From Albifimbria verrucaria (Eukaryota; Ascomycota; Sordariomycetes; Hypocreales; Stachybotryaceae): 64,000 nucleotides of DNA. Below, piece by piece: positions 49,382 to 62,848 of the stretch. The translations under genes were made by a program, and so were the position numbers. The stretch is taken from positions 248,001 to 312,000 of the forward strand of contig JAHREC010000013.1 in NCBI GenBank assembly GCA_020081605.1, written 5' to 3'. The notes beneath the pieces are model-generated. The model searched no databases. It had not been told where the DNA came from and saw nothing but the letters and a program-made list of their open reading frames with translations. Within the stretch, counting starts at the first letter, position 1. Each line of letters opens with the position of its first letter.

Positions 49382-50241
49382 GAATTGACGGTAGGAATTT
49401 TAAGATCACAAATCTAATAAATTACGAATACATCCACATGGCCTCGGTTATATAGTTAATGGATATGATATAGAGGATTGTGAAGCTAGTATATAGTTTT
49501 TCTAGCCTAAGAGGGGTTCACAAGTAATATAGAGAGACTTAAGCTAGGTAAAAGGTTAATAAGACTATTATATTAAAGGTATTATAGTAGGAACCCTGAG
49601 TAATTATAGAATAAGGATTATATATATAAACTTTATAATTTAATTAATAAATAGGGCTTTTATTTATTAGAGTATAAATCTAGGCTTATATTAAAAAGAA
49701 AATATTATAATTTATATTATTATATATTATATTTTATATTAAAATACTATTTAAAATATCTTAAAATAAATTAATTTAATATTTATAAAATAATTAAAAA
49801 TTATATATTTTATTCTTTATTAAATTATAAATAATATAAAAATTTATATTATAAAAAACTTTATAAAAAAAAATTTTATATATAATAAAAAATTAAATAA
49901 ATATATATTATAAAATAATAAAATAAAAATATAAAATAAATTTATATATAATATTAAATTAATAAATAATAATAAAAAAATAATATATAAGAATATTTAA
50001 TATAATTAATATTATAATATAATAAATTAAAATAAATTTTAAAAATATAAATTAAAATAAATAATTAATAAAAATAAAAATAATAAATAATATTTTTTTA
50101 AATTAATATTAAAAAAAATATTAATATATAAATAAAAGTTTTTTTAATTATTAATTAAAAAATTATTTATTATTAATAATATATAATTATTAAATTATTT
50201 TTAATTTAAATTTTAAAAAAAATTTATTTAATTAATAATAA
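49382..50241. repeat. AT-rich RIP-degenerate sequence, LTR-like at its right end
   Basis: G+C declines within about 300 bp of the HET stop. 50110-50241 aligns with the middle of the nested element's LTR (ATTAATTAAAA, AATAATATATAATTATTAA, TTATTTAATTAATAATA). This LTR was the insertion target of the next element; its continuation lies after 57718. Confidence 0.55.
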
Positions 50242-50246
50242 AATAT
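50242..50246. repeat. target-site duplication, left copy (third element)
   Basis: AATAT directly before the left LTR; the same five bases lie at 57714-57718 directly after the right LTR. Confidence 0.65.
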
Positions 50247-50458
50247 TATTATAGTAATTACTATATAGAAGAGTTAGGTAGAAGTAGCATAAAATATATT
50301 CCTAGGTAGCTATATTTATATTATAAGACTAAAGCTTATAGGCTTAGGGCTTTACCTATAAGTCTCTAGCTAACTCTAGCGGATTATTAATATTATATAA
50401 TCTACTCTATAGGTTACTTATCTTATACTATAGGGTAAGCTATTTAAACTTTATAATA
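50247..50458 (-). repeat. third element, left LTR (3' LTR)
   Basis: 212 bp, beginning TATTATAGTAATTAC and ending CTTTATAATA. It contains an inverted pair around TCTACTCTATAGGTTACTTA and the GGGTAAGC string. Confidence 0.8.
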
Positions 50459-53400
50459 ATTATCCTCTCCTTTTTCTATAGATATCTATACCTATAAATA
50501 GCCTTAATTCTATAATATCCTATTAAAATAATATTATATTATTAGTGTATTGCTTATAATATAGTTTTAATTTATATAGCTTAGTTTTATTTTAAAAGTT
50601 TTAGCTCTAAATCCTATTGCCTAGGTACCTTATTATTATATTACTCTTAAATCGCTATTATATTATAGATATTTTGCTTATACTCCTTAGGCTTTTTAGC
50701 TAATAATAAATTTTATAGCCTTAGGGTATTATTAAATAAATAATTTATTTAATCTTTATAATTATAGCCTTTATTATTAGCTAGTAGTATTATTTTATAA
50801 TTATAAATTATTATTATTATATTTATATATATCTCTTCTTTTTTTATTTATACTTTGCTTTTTCTTTTTTCCTCTTTAGCCTTTTAATATCTTATTTTCT
50901 GCTTACTCTCTTATAATATAGATTTTTATTTTTAAATATTATATCTTACCCTCCTATTGCTATATACTTATCTATTTACTATTATAAATACTATTAGTAA
51001 ATAGTTAGAGTTAGCTTTATTAGAGGGTTAGAGTATAGATAAGTATACTTATTTTAAGGAGTTATAGTATTCTATAATACTATATAATTATATTTATTTT
51101 ACCTTTAGGGTATTATAAAGTCCTAGCTGCCTCTGTTCTAAGAGCTTCCTGCTTTTATTTATTTATAATATTTATTCGCTATTGGATATTCTATTATATT
51201 ACCCTCCCCTTAGTTAATATTTCTTAAGTAATTCTATAGTATCTAGAAGGGTAAGCTTTTATTCTTTATTAAGGAGATAATTATACTGAATAATTAGAGA
51301 AGGAGGATAATAATAATATTATTATTACCCTTATTATATATTTATAAAACCTTTATATTATACTCCTAGGTTATTTCTTTATTGCTGCCTACCCTGGATT
51401 TTATATATATTATTTATAAATATATATTATTAAATAAAAAAAAAGTACCCTATTATTATCCTATAAATTAAGTATATCCTTATTAAATTAATTACTAAAT
51501 TAACTTATTATACTTAATATATTAAATATAATAATTTATATTTTCTTATAAATTACTCTATTTTAGCTAAGAATACTTTTTATTAATAATTTACTAGCCC
51601 TAGGCTAGTTTAGAGGCTAATCTACTTTTTTTATATAATAATATAAGGCTATTATTATTCTTTTTACCCTTATTATCCTTAACCTTAATTATAATATAAA
51701 GGAGAAGGATAATCCTTAGATTATTATTATATTATTAAATAGTATATATAAATATATTATTATTATTATTATTAAGCTTATTAATATTTTTATTATATTA
51801 AATTCGATTTATAAGAGTAAGTATAAGATTATTAACCCTAAGAAATAGATTAAAATAAATATTAAAAATAATATTATCCTAAGTATTCTTTAGTATTTAA
51901 TTAATAATTCTTAGATAGCTTATATTATTTACTATAAGTTTATTACCTAAAAGGGCTATATACTTATTTTTATATATCCCTGCCCCTACCTTATTAATAT
52001 AAAAAGCCTTTAGGCCTAGAAAAAACTAATAGCTTTTAGTATTAATATTAATAAAGCTAAGAAGATAGTATAGTAATTTGCTTATTAAGAGTTTATTAAT
52101 ATTATAGATATTATTTTATACTTTAAGTTCCTTAACTATATTTATTAGGTTTATATTAAGCTAAAGAAGTTTAAGCCTTACTGCTTTTATAAAGTAGATT
52201 AATACCCTTATTTTATTTAATATCTCCTTATCCTTATAGGATCCTTCTATTTTTTATTTTAGTATATTTTTTTTTTTAATAGATAGTATATCCCTATAAA
52301 AAAGATATTATTTATTTTTAATTTTAATAAAGAGTCGCTATATCTATAGGTATTAGTTTAAGGGAAAATAGTTTTTATTAGATTTTTAGCCTATATAGAG
52401 TTTATAATTTTAAATATTTAATAAAGAATCGTTATTAAAATAATTAAAATTAAATTTAATTTTATATAATTTTTTAGATTATTTATATTTATATTATATT
52501 TATATTATATAATTATTTAGCTTTTTTATTAACTTTATTTATATATTCTTTTACTTTCCTTTTATTAATAATTTATTATATTTAATAATAAATTAAGGTA
52601 TTAATAAGGTATTAATAGGAATCTATTTATTATATTCTAATAGCTAGCCTTTTTATTTTATTAGATAATAAATTTCTTCCTTTAAGAAGGTTTTATTTTT
52701 AAGATCCTTTATTTCTTATTTATTTTTATCCTCTTCTAAGTCCAGTATTAATAAGGCTTTATCTTAAGGCTAATTTCCTGCCTATCTATAGTTTTAATAA
52801 GTTAATATAAAAAATATTATAAATATAGTTATATTTTTAGGTAATATAAGGTAAGCTATTTATATTCTTAAGTAATTTAGGATTTAAAATAATTTAATAT
52901 AGTATAATATTAATTTATATTTTTTTATTTAAGCCTTAGGTTCTTTATTGATAGTATTATTAAATTATTTTACTTTAAGGTTAATAATTAATACTTAAGG
53001 TTATAGTATTTTATTACCTTTTTATTAACCTCTTATTAATAGCTTTTTAATTTCTATTATATAATAAGGAGTTTAATAATCCTATACTTTATACTTAGGT
53101 TTTTTAATAGTTATTATTAATTATCTTTTATATTTATAATAAAAGGCTATAGCTTATTAATACTTTATTTAGGAGATTTTTATAGCTATATTTATTATAT
53201 TATTATATATAAATTCTATAATCTAGAGTAATTATAGTTAATTATTTTAAGATTTATTAATAAAGTATTTTAGATAATATTCTAAGGTTTAATTTATCCT
53301 TTCTATTTAGCTATCTATTTAAGAATAAAATATAATTAATAATCTATATTTAATTTATATTTAATAGTATAATTCTACCTAAAATTAGTTAATAAATAAA

Positions 53401-56400
53401 ATATTTTTATCTAAGATAATTCCTTTTAAAGTATTAAAGTATAGCTTAATTTTATAATAGAATAACTCTATAAATTCTATTATATTAATATTTATATTTA
53501 TTAAAAGGAAAAGGGAGTATTTAATATATTAATCTATTATTATTAAAATTATATTAACTTTTTATTTATTCTATTTAAATATAGATAATTCTATAATAAA
53601 ATTTATTAAGATTTCTTATTATAGTCTCTTAGATATAAATAATAATATAAGGACCCTATAGGGTTAGTACCTTCTTATTATTACTCTTTAATAGACTATA
53701 TAGAAGTCTATCTAATTAGTAATATCCTTAAAGATTCCTTTTTAATAGAATTTTTATTAAATTAACTCTATAATATAGATATATTTAAAATATCCTATTA
53801 ATATATTATTATAGAATAGCTATAGTAACTTTTATTTAATATTAGGTTTAGTTAATATATAGATTCAGCCCTTATATTTAATAAGCTTAAATTAGTTTAT
53901 TAATTAAGGAGAAGGTTTTTACCCTAGCCTTATTTATATATTACCTACTTAAATCCTTTAAATCTCTATATCTCTATCCTAAATACCCTTAATTAATTTA
54001 ATTAAATTTAAACTTAAATTTAAATTAAAAACTATTTCTTAATAAAGGGCTTTTAATACCTTTTATTATAGAAGCTATTATTTATAATTAATATACCTCT
54101 CCTAAAAGGCTATTTCCTATTTTAATCTTAATAGCTTCTTATTATTGGTTTAATCTTAATAAGCCTTAAACTTTATTACTCTAAGTAATAATATTTTACT
54201 TAGCTTAATCTCTTTTCTTATTTAAGGCTCTTTTACCTATAATAGCCTATAATTTAATTATTAATAATCTTTTTATTCTATAAATCCTATTTATATTTCT
54301 TCTATAAAAACTCTTTATATTTACTCTATTTTATTTTATAGCCTTAATAGTAAGTCTTTAGTAGGTAATATTTTATTTATATAATCTAGCCTTCTTAATA
54401 GCTTATTAGCTAGGTTTAACTTTCCTATATAGTATTTAATAATAAAATTATAAAATATAAGGAATATATACTATCTTGCTTATTTATTATTAAGTTTTAA
54501 TTATATTATAAATTATTATAGGTTTTAATAATTTAATTAAACTTTTATTAAAGATACTATTCCTTTAAGATAATATTGTTAATATTTAAATAATTTTATA
54601 ATTATTATAAGCTCTTAATTAGGAGTTTTATAATTAAGCTTAAGCCCTTTAAACTTCCTTAATTAAAAAGTAATTAAATAATAAATCCCTTTATTATTAG
54701 GCTAGGATAATATCCTTATTATAGTAAACTTTAAGGTATTAATCTTAAGCCTTATTGCCTATAAAGTATTAAAGTACTATAATAATAATACTTCTTAGAA
54801 TATATTAATAAATTAATAAAATACTATTTTTTTTCTATATTTAATATTAAAATACTGGGTTTCTTTCTATTTTTATTATCCTTAAATAAGGAATATAAGG
54901 ATACTATAATATTAATATATCTCTATATAAATCTCTAGTAAAAATTATAAAACCCTAAGAATATTTAAATCTTATAGTAGCTTATAGATTCTTTTTAATC
55001 TTAGATTATATTTATTTAATTAAGGTTTATTATTATTCTCTTACTTAAGAGAACAAAGCCTAGAAATTTAATTTAATCTTAATAAAAAGAGTATTTCTTA
55101 GGTTTTATAAAAGCTTAGCTTTTTAAGTTACTCTAAGACTTCCTTAATATAGATAGTATATATTTCTTAATCCTTAAAGAAAATAAATATATTATTAAGG
55201 TAAGCTATATAGATAATATTAAATAGCTTATTAAGCGCTTAATATATATATATTTAGAAGGTTATAAATATATTTATAAGTCTAAAAAGTATTATTAGGT
55301 ATTTATAGTAGCTATATTAAATATAAAATATTATTTTTTATTTATAGCCTTCTATAATTTAAATATAATAATAAGTATCCTTAATATTAATCTTTATAAA
55401 TTAATTATAGCCTTAAATATAATTAAGAATCTTTATAATTAAGGGTAATAGATAGTAATTCTTTTATATAATATTATTAAGGCTATAGTAGTCTATATAT
55501 AGGTATAGATTATTATTCTTTTTAATATAAAGAGGATAAATACCCTTATAAAGCTCTTAAAGGGATAAATAAAGCCCTTAGTTAATTATTTATTTAAATA
55601 TTCCTATAATTTTTATAGTTTATTTTAGGATAGGAGGTATATTAATCTATAAGGTAGCTTCTTTCTTTCTTATAGATTAATAATATAATCTATTGCTTTA
55701 TATCTAGGTAGGATACCTATATTTTTAAGGGTAAATATATTCCTATATACTTTAAATTCTAGAGATAAAATAGGATACCCTTTAGTAGATTCCTCTTTAT
55801 TTAATAAAAGTAAATATAATTCCTTTTAAGCTTAAATTATATAAACTATTGCCTTTCTCTATATAGAGTAATAAAAATGCTTAGGTTTCTTTAGCTTAAT
55901 ACTTACCTTTATATACTTAAATTACTAGATTTAATTCTAAGGGCTAAGGTAAATCCAATACTTAGTTAAGGTAGTTATTAAGAATAGTATTAAGGTTCCC
56001 TATAGTCTTAGGTCTTTATTAATATCTATATATAAATATTTAATTTCTTTAATTCTACCTCTACTATCTATAAGGGTTATAAATACTTACTAAATACTAT
56101 ATATATAAATAAAGGAATTATCTATATTAGCTAACCCTAGGAGAATAATAATTAATTATTTAAGTCTTTACTTTCTTATAAATTCTTTATTAATAATATC
56201 CACTTTAATATAGCTATTAAAGTCTATTTATATTATTATATTAATATAGCCTTTAATTTAAATTAAGGTATATATATAAAGCAAAATCTTAAGAATTAAT
56301 CCTAAGGTTAAAAGTAAAATTATTTCCTTAGCCACTGGCTATTTCCTTAATACCCTTATAGTATCTTACCCTTAATTTATTTAATAATTATTTTATAATC

Positions 56401-57501
56401 TTAGGCTATATAGCCTTTCCTTTAATAATAAAAATATTAAATTTTATTTAAATTATTTATTCTTTAGGATTAAGGTATAGAATTATTTCCTTGGTTCTAT
56501 ATTAAGGCTAAGAAGTATAAATAAGAATTAAATAATTTATTTATACTTTATTAAGGAAACTTAGGTATAGATTCTTATTCTTTCTTTATTTTAATAAGTT
56601 ATTTTTATTTTTAAAGTTTTATTATTTCTTAATATTATTAAGCTAGATTTATAATTTTTTTTAAATCTTTAGTATTTTAATATTAATAAAGGCTAGTTAG
56701 TCTTTAAGGTCCCTCCTTAATTTAATATAGAAGAAATAAGCCTTTTATTTTTTATTGCTTCTAAGACTATATTTCTTTAATAAATTAAGGTAAATATAGA
56801 AATTCTATAAGGATTAATCTTCCCTCTATTTAATATTTTCTAATTATTAAATAATATAGATTTTATAGTTTAAGGAGTCTTAGATTAATATAATAATCTA
56901 TTCCTTAAACTTATCTTAGTTATTTTAGGCTTTTATCTTCTGATTCTTTAGTTATTTATTTAAATATTAACTCTACCTTACTCTATAGTTATAGTCTATA
57001 TAATTAAGTATAAGAAGAATTTTCTTATAATCCTTTTATATTACTGCCTAGCTCCTAGAAAGTATATTCTAAATCCTTAAGCTAGTTATTATACTTCCTA
57101 AGGATAATAATATATTCTAATTAGGAGATATTCTTAATTTTAATCTTATTATTATTATTATTAATTAATAAGATTAAAGTATACTGCTACCTTAGTATAG
57201 GTTTAATTATTAAATATTTATTTCCTAGGCTTAATTCTTATAATAAAGCAGCCTCCCTTTTTAAAGGTTTTTAGGGCCTTTAATTATATAATATACTATT
57301 AAATTATTAATATAAGTTCCTATATTTAAATAATAGCTAGGATAAGCATATTATCCATAGCTAGCTTATTGAGTATATATATCGAGGGGTTAGGTATATT
57401 TTTAACTGAAGGTATAGTTTCTATTAATTTATTATTATTAGTGCTTTAGTTGTATCTTAGTGCTATTATCTCTGGGTAATGGAGGGTAGAAGCTTTAGAA
57501 T

Positions 57502-57713
57502 TATTATAGTAATTATTATATAGGAGAGTTAGGTAAAGGTAGTATAAAATATATTCCTAGATAGCTATACCTATATTATAAGACTAAAGCTTATAGGCTC
57601 AGGGCTTCGCCTATAAGTCTCTAGCTAACTTTAGTGGATTATTAATATTATATAACCTGCTCTGCAGGTTACTTACCCTATACTATAGGGTAAGCTATCT
57701 AAACTTTATAATA
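57502..57713 (-). repeat. third element, right LTR (5' LTR)
   Basis: 212 bp, exactly the length of its partner and nearly co-linear. It keeps more G/C (GCTCAGGGCTTCGCC, CCTGCTCTGCAGG) than the left copy. Confidence 0.8.
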
Positions 57714-57718
57714 AATAT

Positions 57719-58465
57719 ATATTATTTTAAATTAAAATAAATTATATTATTTATTTAAAAATAATAATATTAATTTTATTTATTTTATATTTATTTTATA
57801 ATATAAAATAATTTTTATTTATTATATTATTAATTATAAATAAATTTTTAATAAAAAAATAAAAAAATTTTAAAAAGATTTATATATATATATATATAAA
57901 TAAATAATTAAAAAGAATTTTTTAAAATATATAATTAATAAAATTAAATAATTAAAATATTATTATAATTAAATAAATAAATATAATATAATAATAAAAT
58001 TAAGTTTTTTTAAAGATTAATTTATAATATATTAATTTTAATAATAAGTTTATAAAAATTATATTAATATATAAAATAAATTAATATAAAATATAAAATA
58101 ATATAAAATAATTATAAAATAAAATTATTATAAAAAATCTTTATAAAATAATAATTATTATAAATTATTTAATTATTATTATATAATAATCTATAAAATT
58201 TATTTATTTATTATAAATAAATAAATCTCTTAAATATATAAATAGGAGTTTTTTATTATTAAAAATAAAATCTATTAATTATTAATAATATATAATTCTT
58301 AAATTATCTTTAATTTAAATTATTAAAAATAATTTATTTAATTAATAATAATTATATAATTATTACTTTAAAATAATAATAAACTCTATTTCTTATCTAA
58401 GAATCATAACCTAATCTTACCTACCCTATACCCTTATATAGTATAGAATAACCTAGATTATTATA
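57719..58465 (+). repeat. RIP-degenerate chromovirus-family LTR sequence
   Basis: 57719-57820 looks like the continuation of the LTR interrupted by the third element. 58245-58465 is a second LTR-like 3' end: TTTATTTAATTAATAATAATTATATAATTATTAC, split here by reading, then CTTACCTACCCTATACC and AACCTAGATTATTATA at 58451-58465. Two LTR ends of the same orientation lie about 640 bp apart, so this may be two solo LTRs or a rearranged element. Confidence 0.5.
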
Positions 58466-58830
58466 ATATATTAAAATACTAAATAATCAGGCATTAAGAA
58501 CTCCGATCTTATTTAACACCCCTTATGCCCTTAGCGCGGAATGAAGACTTTTCCGGATCCGAACTGTGTGGAGAATATAATCGGAGGCATCGGCCCGATA
58601 ATGTACCATGTTCACTCAGATGAAATCCTCTACTCCGACTGGATGGGCTTTGACTCCAGCCAATAATCAGCCTCTGTATTAGGTGCTGTGTCTGAGCAAT
58701 ATGCAGTATATTCAATGTTTATACCAGCTCCGGTGTGCTTATGAGATCCGGTAGCATGCATTGGCAGGCTAAACGATCTAGCAGAGTCCTTTCCGCAATG
58801 CAAAGCTAGTGCTATGCGAACTCGATTAGC

Positions 58831-59090
58831 ATGAGCATCGTCAAAACCATGGAAAGCAGACATGATGTAGTTATGGTAGGCGCCGGTATGTATCCTCTTT
58901 CACACAGTTGTGCTAGTCACTAATTTTCAAAAACCTATAGGATGGTACGGACTAGCTGCGGCAAGAACCTATCGCCGTTTGGCCCCAAACGTCAACCTCC
59001 TCATTCTGGACTCAAATTCTACGTTGGGCTGTGTCTGGTGCGACAGAGAGGCTCTATCCTGGACTGGTTGCTCAATCACGACTTGAGGTA
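58831..59090 (+). pseudogene. N-terminal fragment of a flavin-containing monooxygenase
   Basis: An ATG at 58831 starts SIVKTMESRHDVVMVGAG, an FAD-binding GxGxxG motif split by a good intron (58886-58940). It continues GWYGLAAARTYRRLAPNVN and LLILDSNSTLG, then a VW...ERLYPGLVAQ block typical of FMO or cyclohexanone-monooxygenase-like proteins. The frame shifts by one base between VWCD and ERLYPGL (about 59040). After a donor-like site at 59088 no further exon is found, and the SDR gene lies head-on 110 bp downstream. Most of the enzyme (NADPH site and C-terminus) is missing, so this is a relic. Confidence 0.65.
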
Positions 59091-59202
59091 AGCTTAACCT
59101 CATCACCCTGCACAGGTTGATGCAAGACTATGCAATTTAATATACTCGGGTATAGTTGTTTGTTTTAAATCTAGAAGGATAATTGGAAATCCGTGCTACA
59201 AC

Positions 59203-60068
59203 TCAACAAGCCCACCCTCCGTCAAGTGGGATGACGACGCCATTAACAAAGCTGCTGGCTGGGCTTAGTAAGTAAGCCACTAACTGGGCAGCTTCTTCCG
59301 GATCCCCACGACGGACTAATGCCCCAGGGTCAGTAGCACCGAATAGATTTGTTGTGCCCATGTATTGTTCTATCTCGCTCAACATCAGGGTGGCAATGAT
59401 GCCTCTGTAAGCCAACGACAGTGTCAGTAATAGAATCCTTTCTCTTAAGGCAAGTAGATTTTCACTTACGGTGCAATGGCATTGACTCTAATTGCTCTCT
59501 TGCCCTCTTCCTTGGCTACAGTGCGTGTGAGTCCTACTATACCGTGCTTCGCTGCCACATAGGCCCTGTTTCCGGCAACCCCATGATGCCCGCAATGCTT
59601 GCAACATTGACAAGAGAGCCACCATCCCGCCCTCCGTGGCCTATCTTCATGTGCGGAAGTTCCGCCTTCAGGCTGTTGAAAGTGCTCCGGAGATTGCTAT
59701 CCATGACGAGATTGAATTCAGCCTCGGACATGTTTCGGACCGTACCTTTATCTTGGCAAATACTCGGGCCCACAATGCCGGCCAGATTTGCTGCACCCCA
59801 GACCGGCTCGCCGAAATGGGCAACTGTCTCGGACATCCAGTTGACGCACGCTTGGGCCGATCGCAAATCAACGATGGAAGTAAGAATATGCGACGCGTTC
59901 CGGTTCTGTCCAACGAGCTCCGACTTGAGTGAATTCAGTTTTCCCGGTTAATGTCGGCCAGGAGAGCAACGCACCACTCCGAGCCAGAAGGGTGGCAGTA
60001 GCGCGCCCAATGCCCGACGCCGCGCCGGTTATGACAACAAGTTTTCCTCTGAGTAGTGACGCAGACAT
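59203..60068 (-). CDS. short-chain dehydrogenase/reductase
   Basis: An NAD(P)-dependent oxidoreductase of the classical SDR type. Start at 60068: MSASLLRGKLVVITGAASGI, with the cofactor motif TGAASGIG. Then NLAGIVGP (NAG-type), VNVASIAGIMG (catalytic Ser), NRAYVAAKHGIVGLTRT (catalytic YxxxK), and a C-terminus ending VIPLDGGWAC before TGA at 59203-59205. One intron of about 60 bp separates NAIAP and GIIATLM, phase kept. One G short on minus at 59579-59582 between the Ser block and the Tyr block, and two or three shifts between residues 35 and 60, break the frame. It is divergent from the DUF3237 gene by 319 bp. Probably a ketone/alcohol-interconverting tailoring step; substrate unknown. Confidence 0.82.
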
Positions 60069-60387
60069 AGTTGGAAAAAGATTACTCCGATTGACCTTAG
60101 TCCTCAATTGTAGTCTTGGCGGGCAACTGCGTCCGTACGTGGTACTGCTATATACGAGAGACTGCATGTAGTCGGCCCGAACCCTCCCCGTTGCTCTTTC
60201 GCTACAACAGGGTAAGGTTACTCAGGTTGTTGGGAGCGATGTTTCTAATACTGATAGGAGTTAGGAACTGCACATGAAGGCTTCGGCTTATTACTGTGTT
60301 GCCGCCTTGAGCCTAGCCATTTAAATAATCCTTTGCACATCTTTTAATAACTCATGTTTTGTTACCAATGAGTGGGATTCAAGGAAA
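60069..60387. promoter_or_regulatory. divergent promoter region between SDR and DUF3237 genes
   Basis: 319 bp between two start codons on opposite strands, with no coding frame. A shared promoter is inferred from layout only. Confidence 0.45.
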
Positions 60388-61149
60388 ATGTCCAAAGAAC
60401 TCACTGGTTTTCCGAGCCTCCAGGCTGCCGTCATCTCAAAGCTGACTATAGGCGAGGCTAGTCCTCTTGGTACGTCGACCTGGGAAACTGATTGTTGTCA
60501 GGCTATTTTCTGACACATCAGCCGTAGGAACGCTTCACAATGGCTCTAAGATGATCCATTTCGTAAGTGACCTCAATGTTTGGTGTCGAGACGTACACTG
60601 ACTGCCCCGTAAGGTTACTCCAACAGGCACTATTGAAAGTGTCCCAGGTTTTGAGCCAGCCTTCAAAGCCACCGTACACTTCGGAGCCGACTGGCTCTCA
60701 TTTGATCCTGATGGTCAATATGCAAGAATCGATCTCAGAGCTGTTGCGAGGTAAGCAACCAGCTTTGTGTAACATATTGTCTCACCGATGCAGTAGTTAA
60801 TTCAAGCCAACGAATAGAACGGATCAAGGTCATCCACTTGACTTTAGATATCACGGAATCATTGCTCTTTCAAGTGATGCCAGAAAGATTTTTGAAGGGG
60901 CTCCTGATGCTAAAACCATCCCTTTGGTTGCGCAAGTGAGTCGTGCAGTGTCTCCAATTACTATGAGACTCGATAGTTAACCTACTATTCCTCCTAGCTG
61001 GATCCGTCAACTTTCTGGTTGCCGATCCTTCACTGAAACTACTTGAGAATAGCATGTTTGCTACCAATGCACGTATAATCGTCCATGAAGCTGGGCTCAC
61101 CGTGGAAACTAGAATGTCACTTGTGGTAGCCTCTACAGACATGGATTGA
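60388..61149 (+). CDS. DUF3237-like protein
   Basis: A small beta-barrel-type protein of unknown enzymatic role. Five exons: MSKELTGFPSLQAAVISKLT... with intron after SPLG, then TLHNGSKMIHF, then VTPTGTIESVPGFEPAFKA and VHFGADWLSFDPDGQYARID, then LRAVAR|TDQGHPLDFRYHGII, then the C-terminal exon NFLVADPSLKLLENSMFATN to ASTDMD and TGA at 61147-61149. The GADW...DG and RTDxGH...YHG blocks are the DUF3237 signature. All junctions keep phase except the last donor (near 60936), where one more G is needed before GTGAGT. It lies between SDR and PaxM-like genes, so a role in the same pathway is plausible but not shown. Confidence 0.72.
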
Positions 61150-61359
61150 TGGAACGCTTAGATGTATAGAACTTGAATACATGAAATAACAAGTTAGCAC
61201 TTACATAGATATTCAAATATTTATGATGAGTATTTCAACTCAGGCCAAAGAATCCCAACACGCCACGAAGATTTCAATTTAACGTGTGTTTGCGATGCGA
61301 TACTAGTGTTTACTTTGTTCCACCAACGAATGACGTGTATTCAACTAGTAGAGAAAGGA

Positions 61360-62848
61360 TCAACTCCATTTCCAAGCAATTTTCGCAGGAGCCATAGTTG
61401 GCTGTTCGCCATAATTCAACTTCGGCGCATCCTTGACAAAACGACCGAGCTTGTCTGCTATAAGTCGATCAGGTAGGTAAGGGCTTATCCATACTGCCAC
61501 AAACCTCCAAGCCCATGTATTCCAAGCTTGAAGCCTGGTAACGGCACTAGACAAACTGTGGGCTTTGGTTGAGCGAGGGATGCATTCGCCTTGATATGAT
61601 GAGAAAACATCTTCGAGTTCCCTCTGACTTGGTTTTGTGCCTTTTTGGCCGCTAATAAGAATTGCAGTTTATTACAAAGTACCACAACCGACTCCATGGT
61701 ACAATTGCCACCAAGACCAATATTTGGTGTTACCTTGACATAATTGAATTAGTTCTTGTCGTCGCAGAAGGAAATTGAAGTATTTGCAAACCTTGTGAAC
61801 TGCATCCCCAGCGAGAGCAATTCTCCCGTGATACCAGCGGTTCAATGTGCCTTCTTCGATCGGTATAAGAACCGCGCGCTCACGCTTGTTCCACAAATCC
61901 TCAAATAAAACCCCTTCACCTACGGGGTAGTCCGCGACGCTAGCAGCCAAAGCCCCAGCTTCCTCCTCCGTATAGAACCTTCTTTGTTCCAAGCAATTCA
62001 ATGGGTGATCGATGCGGAAGAAGAAGAACCAAAACGTACGATCTGGCTGCGTCAAGCCGAGAAATGAGTGCTGCCTGTTATGTACTACTGTCATGTTACA
62101 CTCCCCAAGTCCTGAGGTGGCAGGACCGACGCCCACTAAACATTTCCATTGTACTATCATGGCTGCGCTAACGTTGGCCACAGAAATAGAATATAAGGAA
62201 TCGTGGAAACTCACATGTTTTCTCTTGGGCTGTATTGTAACCAGTTCTCTCAAGATCAATCTGCTGCCACATCACCTTGCGTGTCAGACTGTGAACCCCG
62301 TCACAACCTAAGATCATGTCTCCAAACACTGAAGAGCCATCCTCAAGAACTACCTTCATTCCTTCTGTAGTATGGTATATGGTCTTGACGTGTCTACTAG
62401 TAAGTATTGAGGACTTATCCTGCAAACTCTCATATAGAATTCTCAAAAACTTGCGTCGTTCGAGTAGGAGAATGTCTTCGCCGTGGCTGTGATTTGACAG
62501 TTAGCTGAAAAACGAACTAGGGATTTCAGTTAGTTAATTACTTTTCTTTGAAATAACCAAAGAATCCACTGTCCGAAATGACCTTGCCGTCCGGTAACCG
62601 AGTGATCCATCTCAGGCAAGGCACACAAGCAGCTTTTGTGGCGGATAAACAACCGAGTTGTTGTAATATTCGGGCTCCATGAGGATAGATGGCGATGCTA
62701 GCTCCTTCAGCAGGGTCGATCTCGTCACGGCGTTCGAGAACTACATGGTCGATTCCTGCCTTCTGCAAGCAGTGTGACGCCGTGAGACCGGCAATTCCCC
62801 GCCCACAATGATGACTCGGAAGGAACAAGAGCTTGTATGTGTGTCCAT
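61360..62848 (-). CDS. PaxM-like FAD-dependent monooxygenase
   Basis: A class A flavin monooxygenase resembling the epoxidases of indole-diterpene and meroterpenoid pathways, which epoxidise prenyl chains before cyclisation. Start at 62848: [17 protein letters not shown], then the [15 protein letters not shown] part of the FAD motif and [17 protein letters not shown]. After an intron (62487-62541): [20 protein letters not shown] and [19 protein letters not shown]. Later [17 protein letters not shown], then [12 protein letters not shown] (GD motif) and [18 protein letters not shown]. The C-terminus has a hydrophobic [19 protein letters not shown], a membrane-anchoring feature of this group. 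One G is missing on minus in the first GxGxxG (62797-62800). The stop is at 61360-61362. Substrate is inferred from family only. Confidence 0.83.

Larger units (their letters stand above)
50247..57713 (-). mobile_element. third LTR retrotransposon (Ty3/gypsy type), RIP-degenerate
   Basis: A 7467-bp element with 212-bp LTRs at 50247-50458 and 57502-57713 and an AATAT duplication. Coding is on minus: near 55.0-55.3 kb the reverse transcriptase reads AYLNNIFIFFKD, then EIYTIYIKEVLE, then ISRLCSL-type and YYKILIFLGFYNFY segments. That is the YLDD box (now YLNN, complement of 55191-55202) followed by the thumb-side FLG(F/Y) motifs of Ty3/gypsy. A purine-rich tract on minus (complement of about 50462-50478) abuts the left LTR, as expected for the 3' end. 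Its LTRs are short, unlike the 580-605 bp LTRs of the chromovirus family, so it is a different family. No chromodomain was located. Confidence 0.83.

Noticed and set aside
50247..57713. Plus-strand orientation for the third element, from a purine tract at about 57481-57492
   Set aside because: Readable RT segments are on the minus strand, and a purine-rich tract on minus abuts the left LTR.
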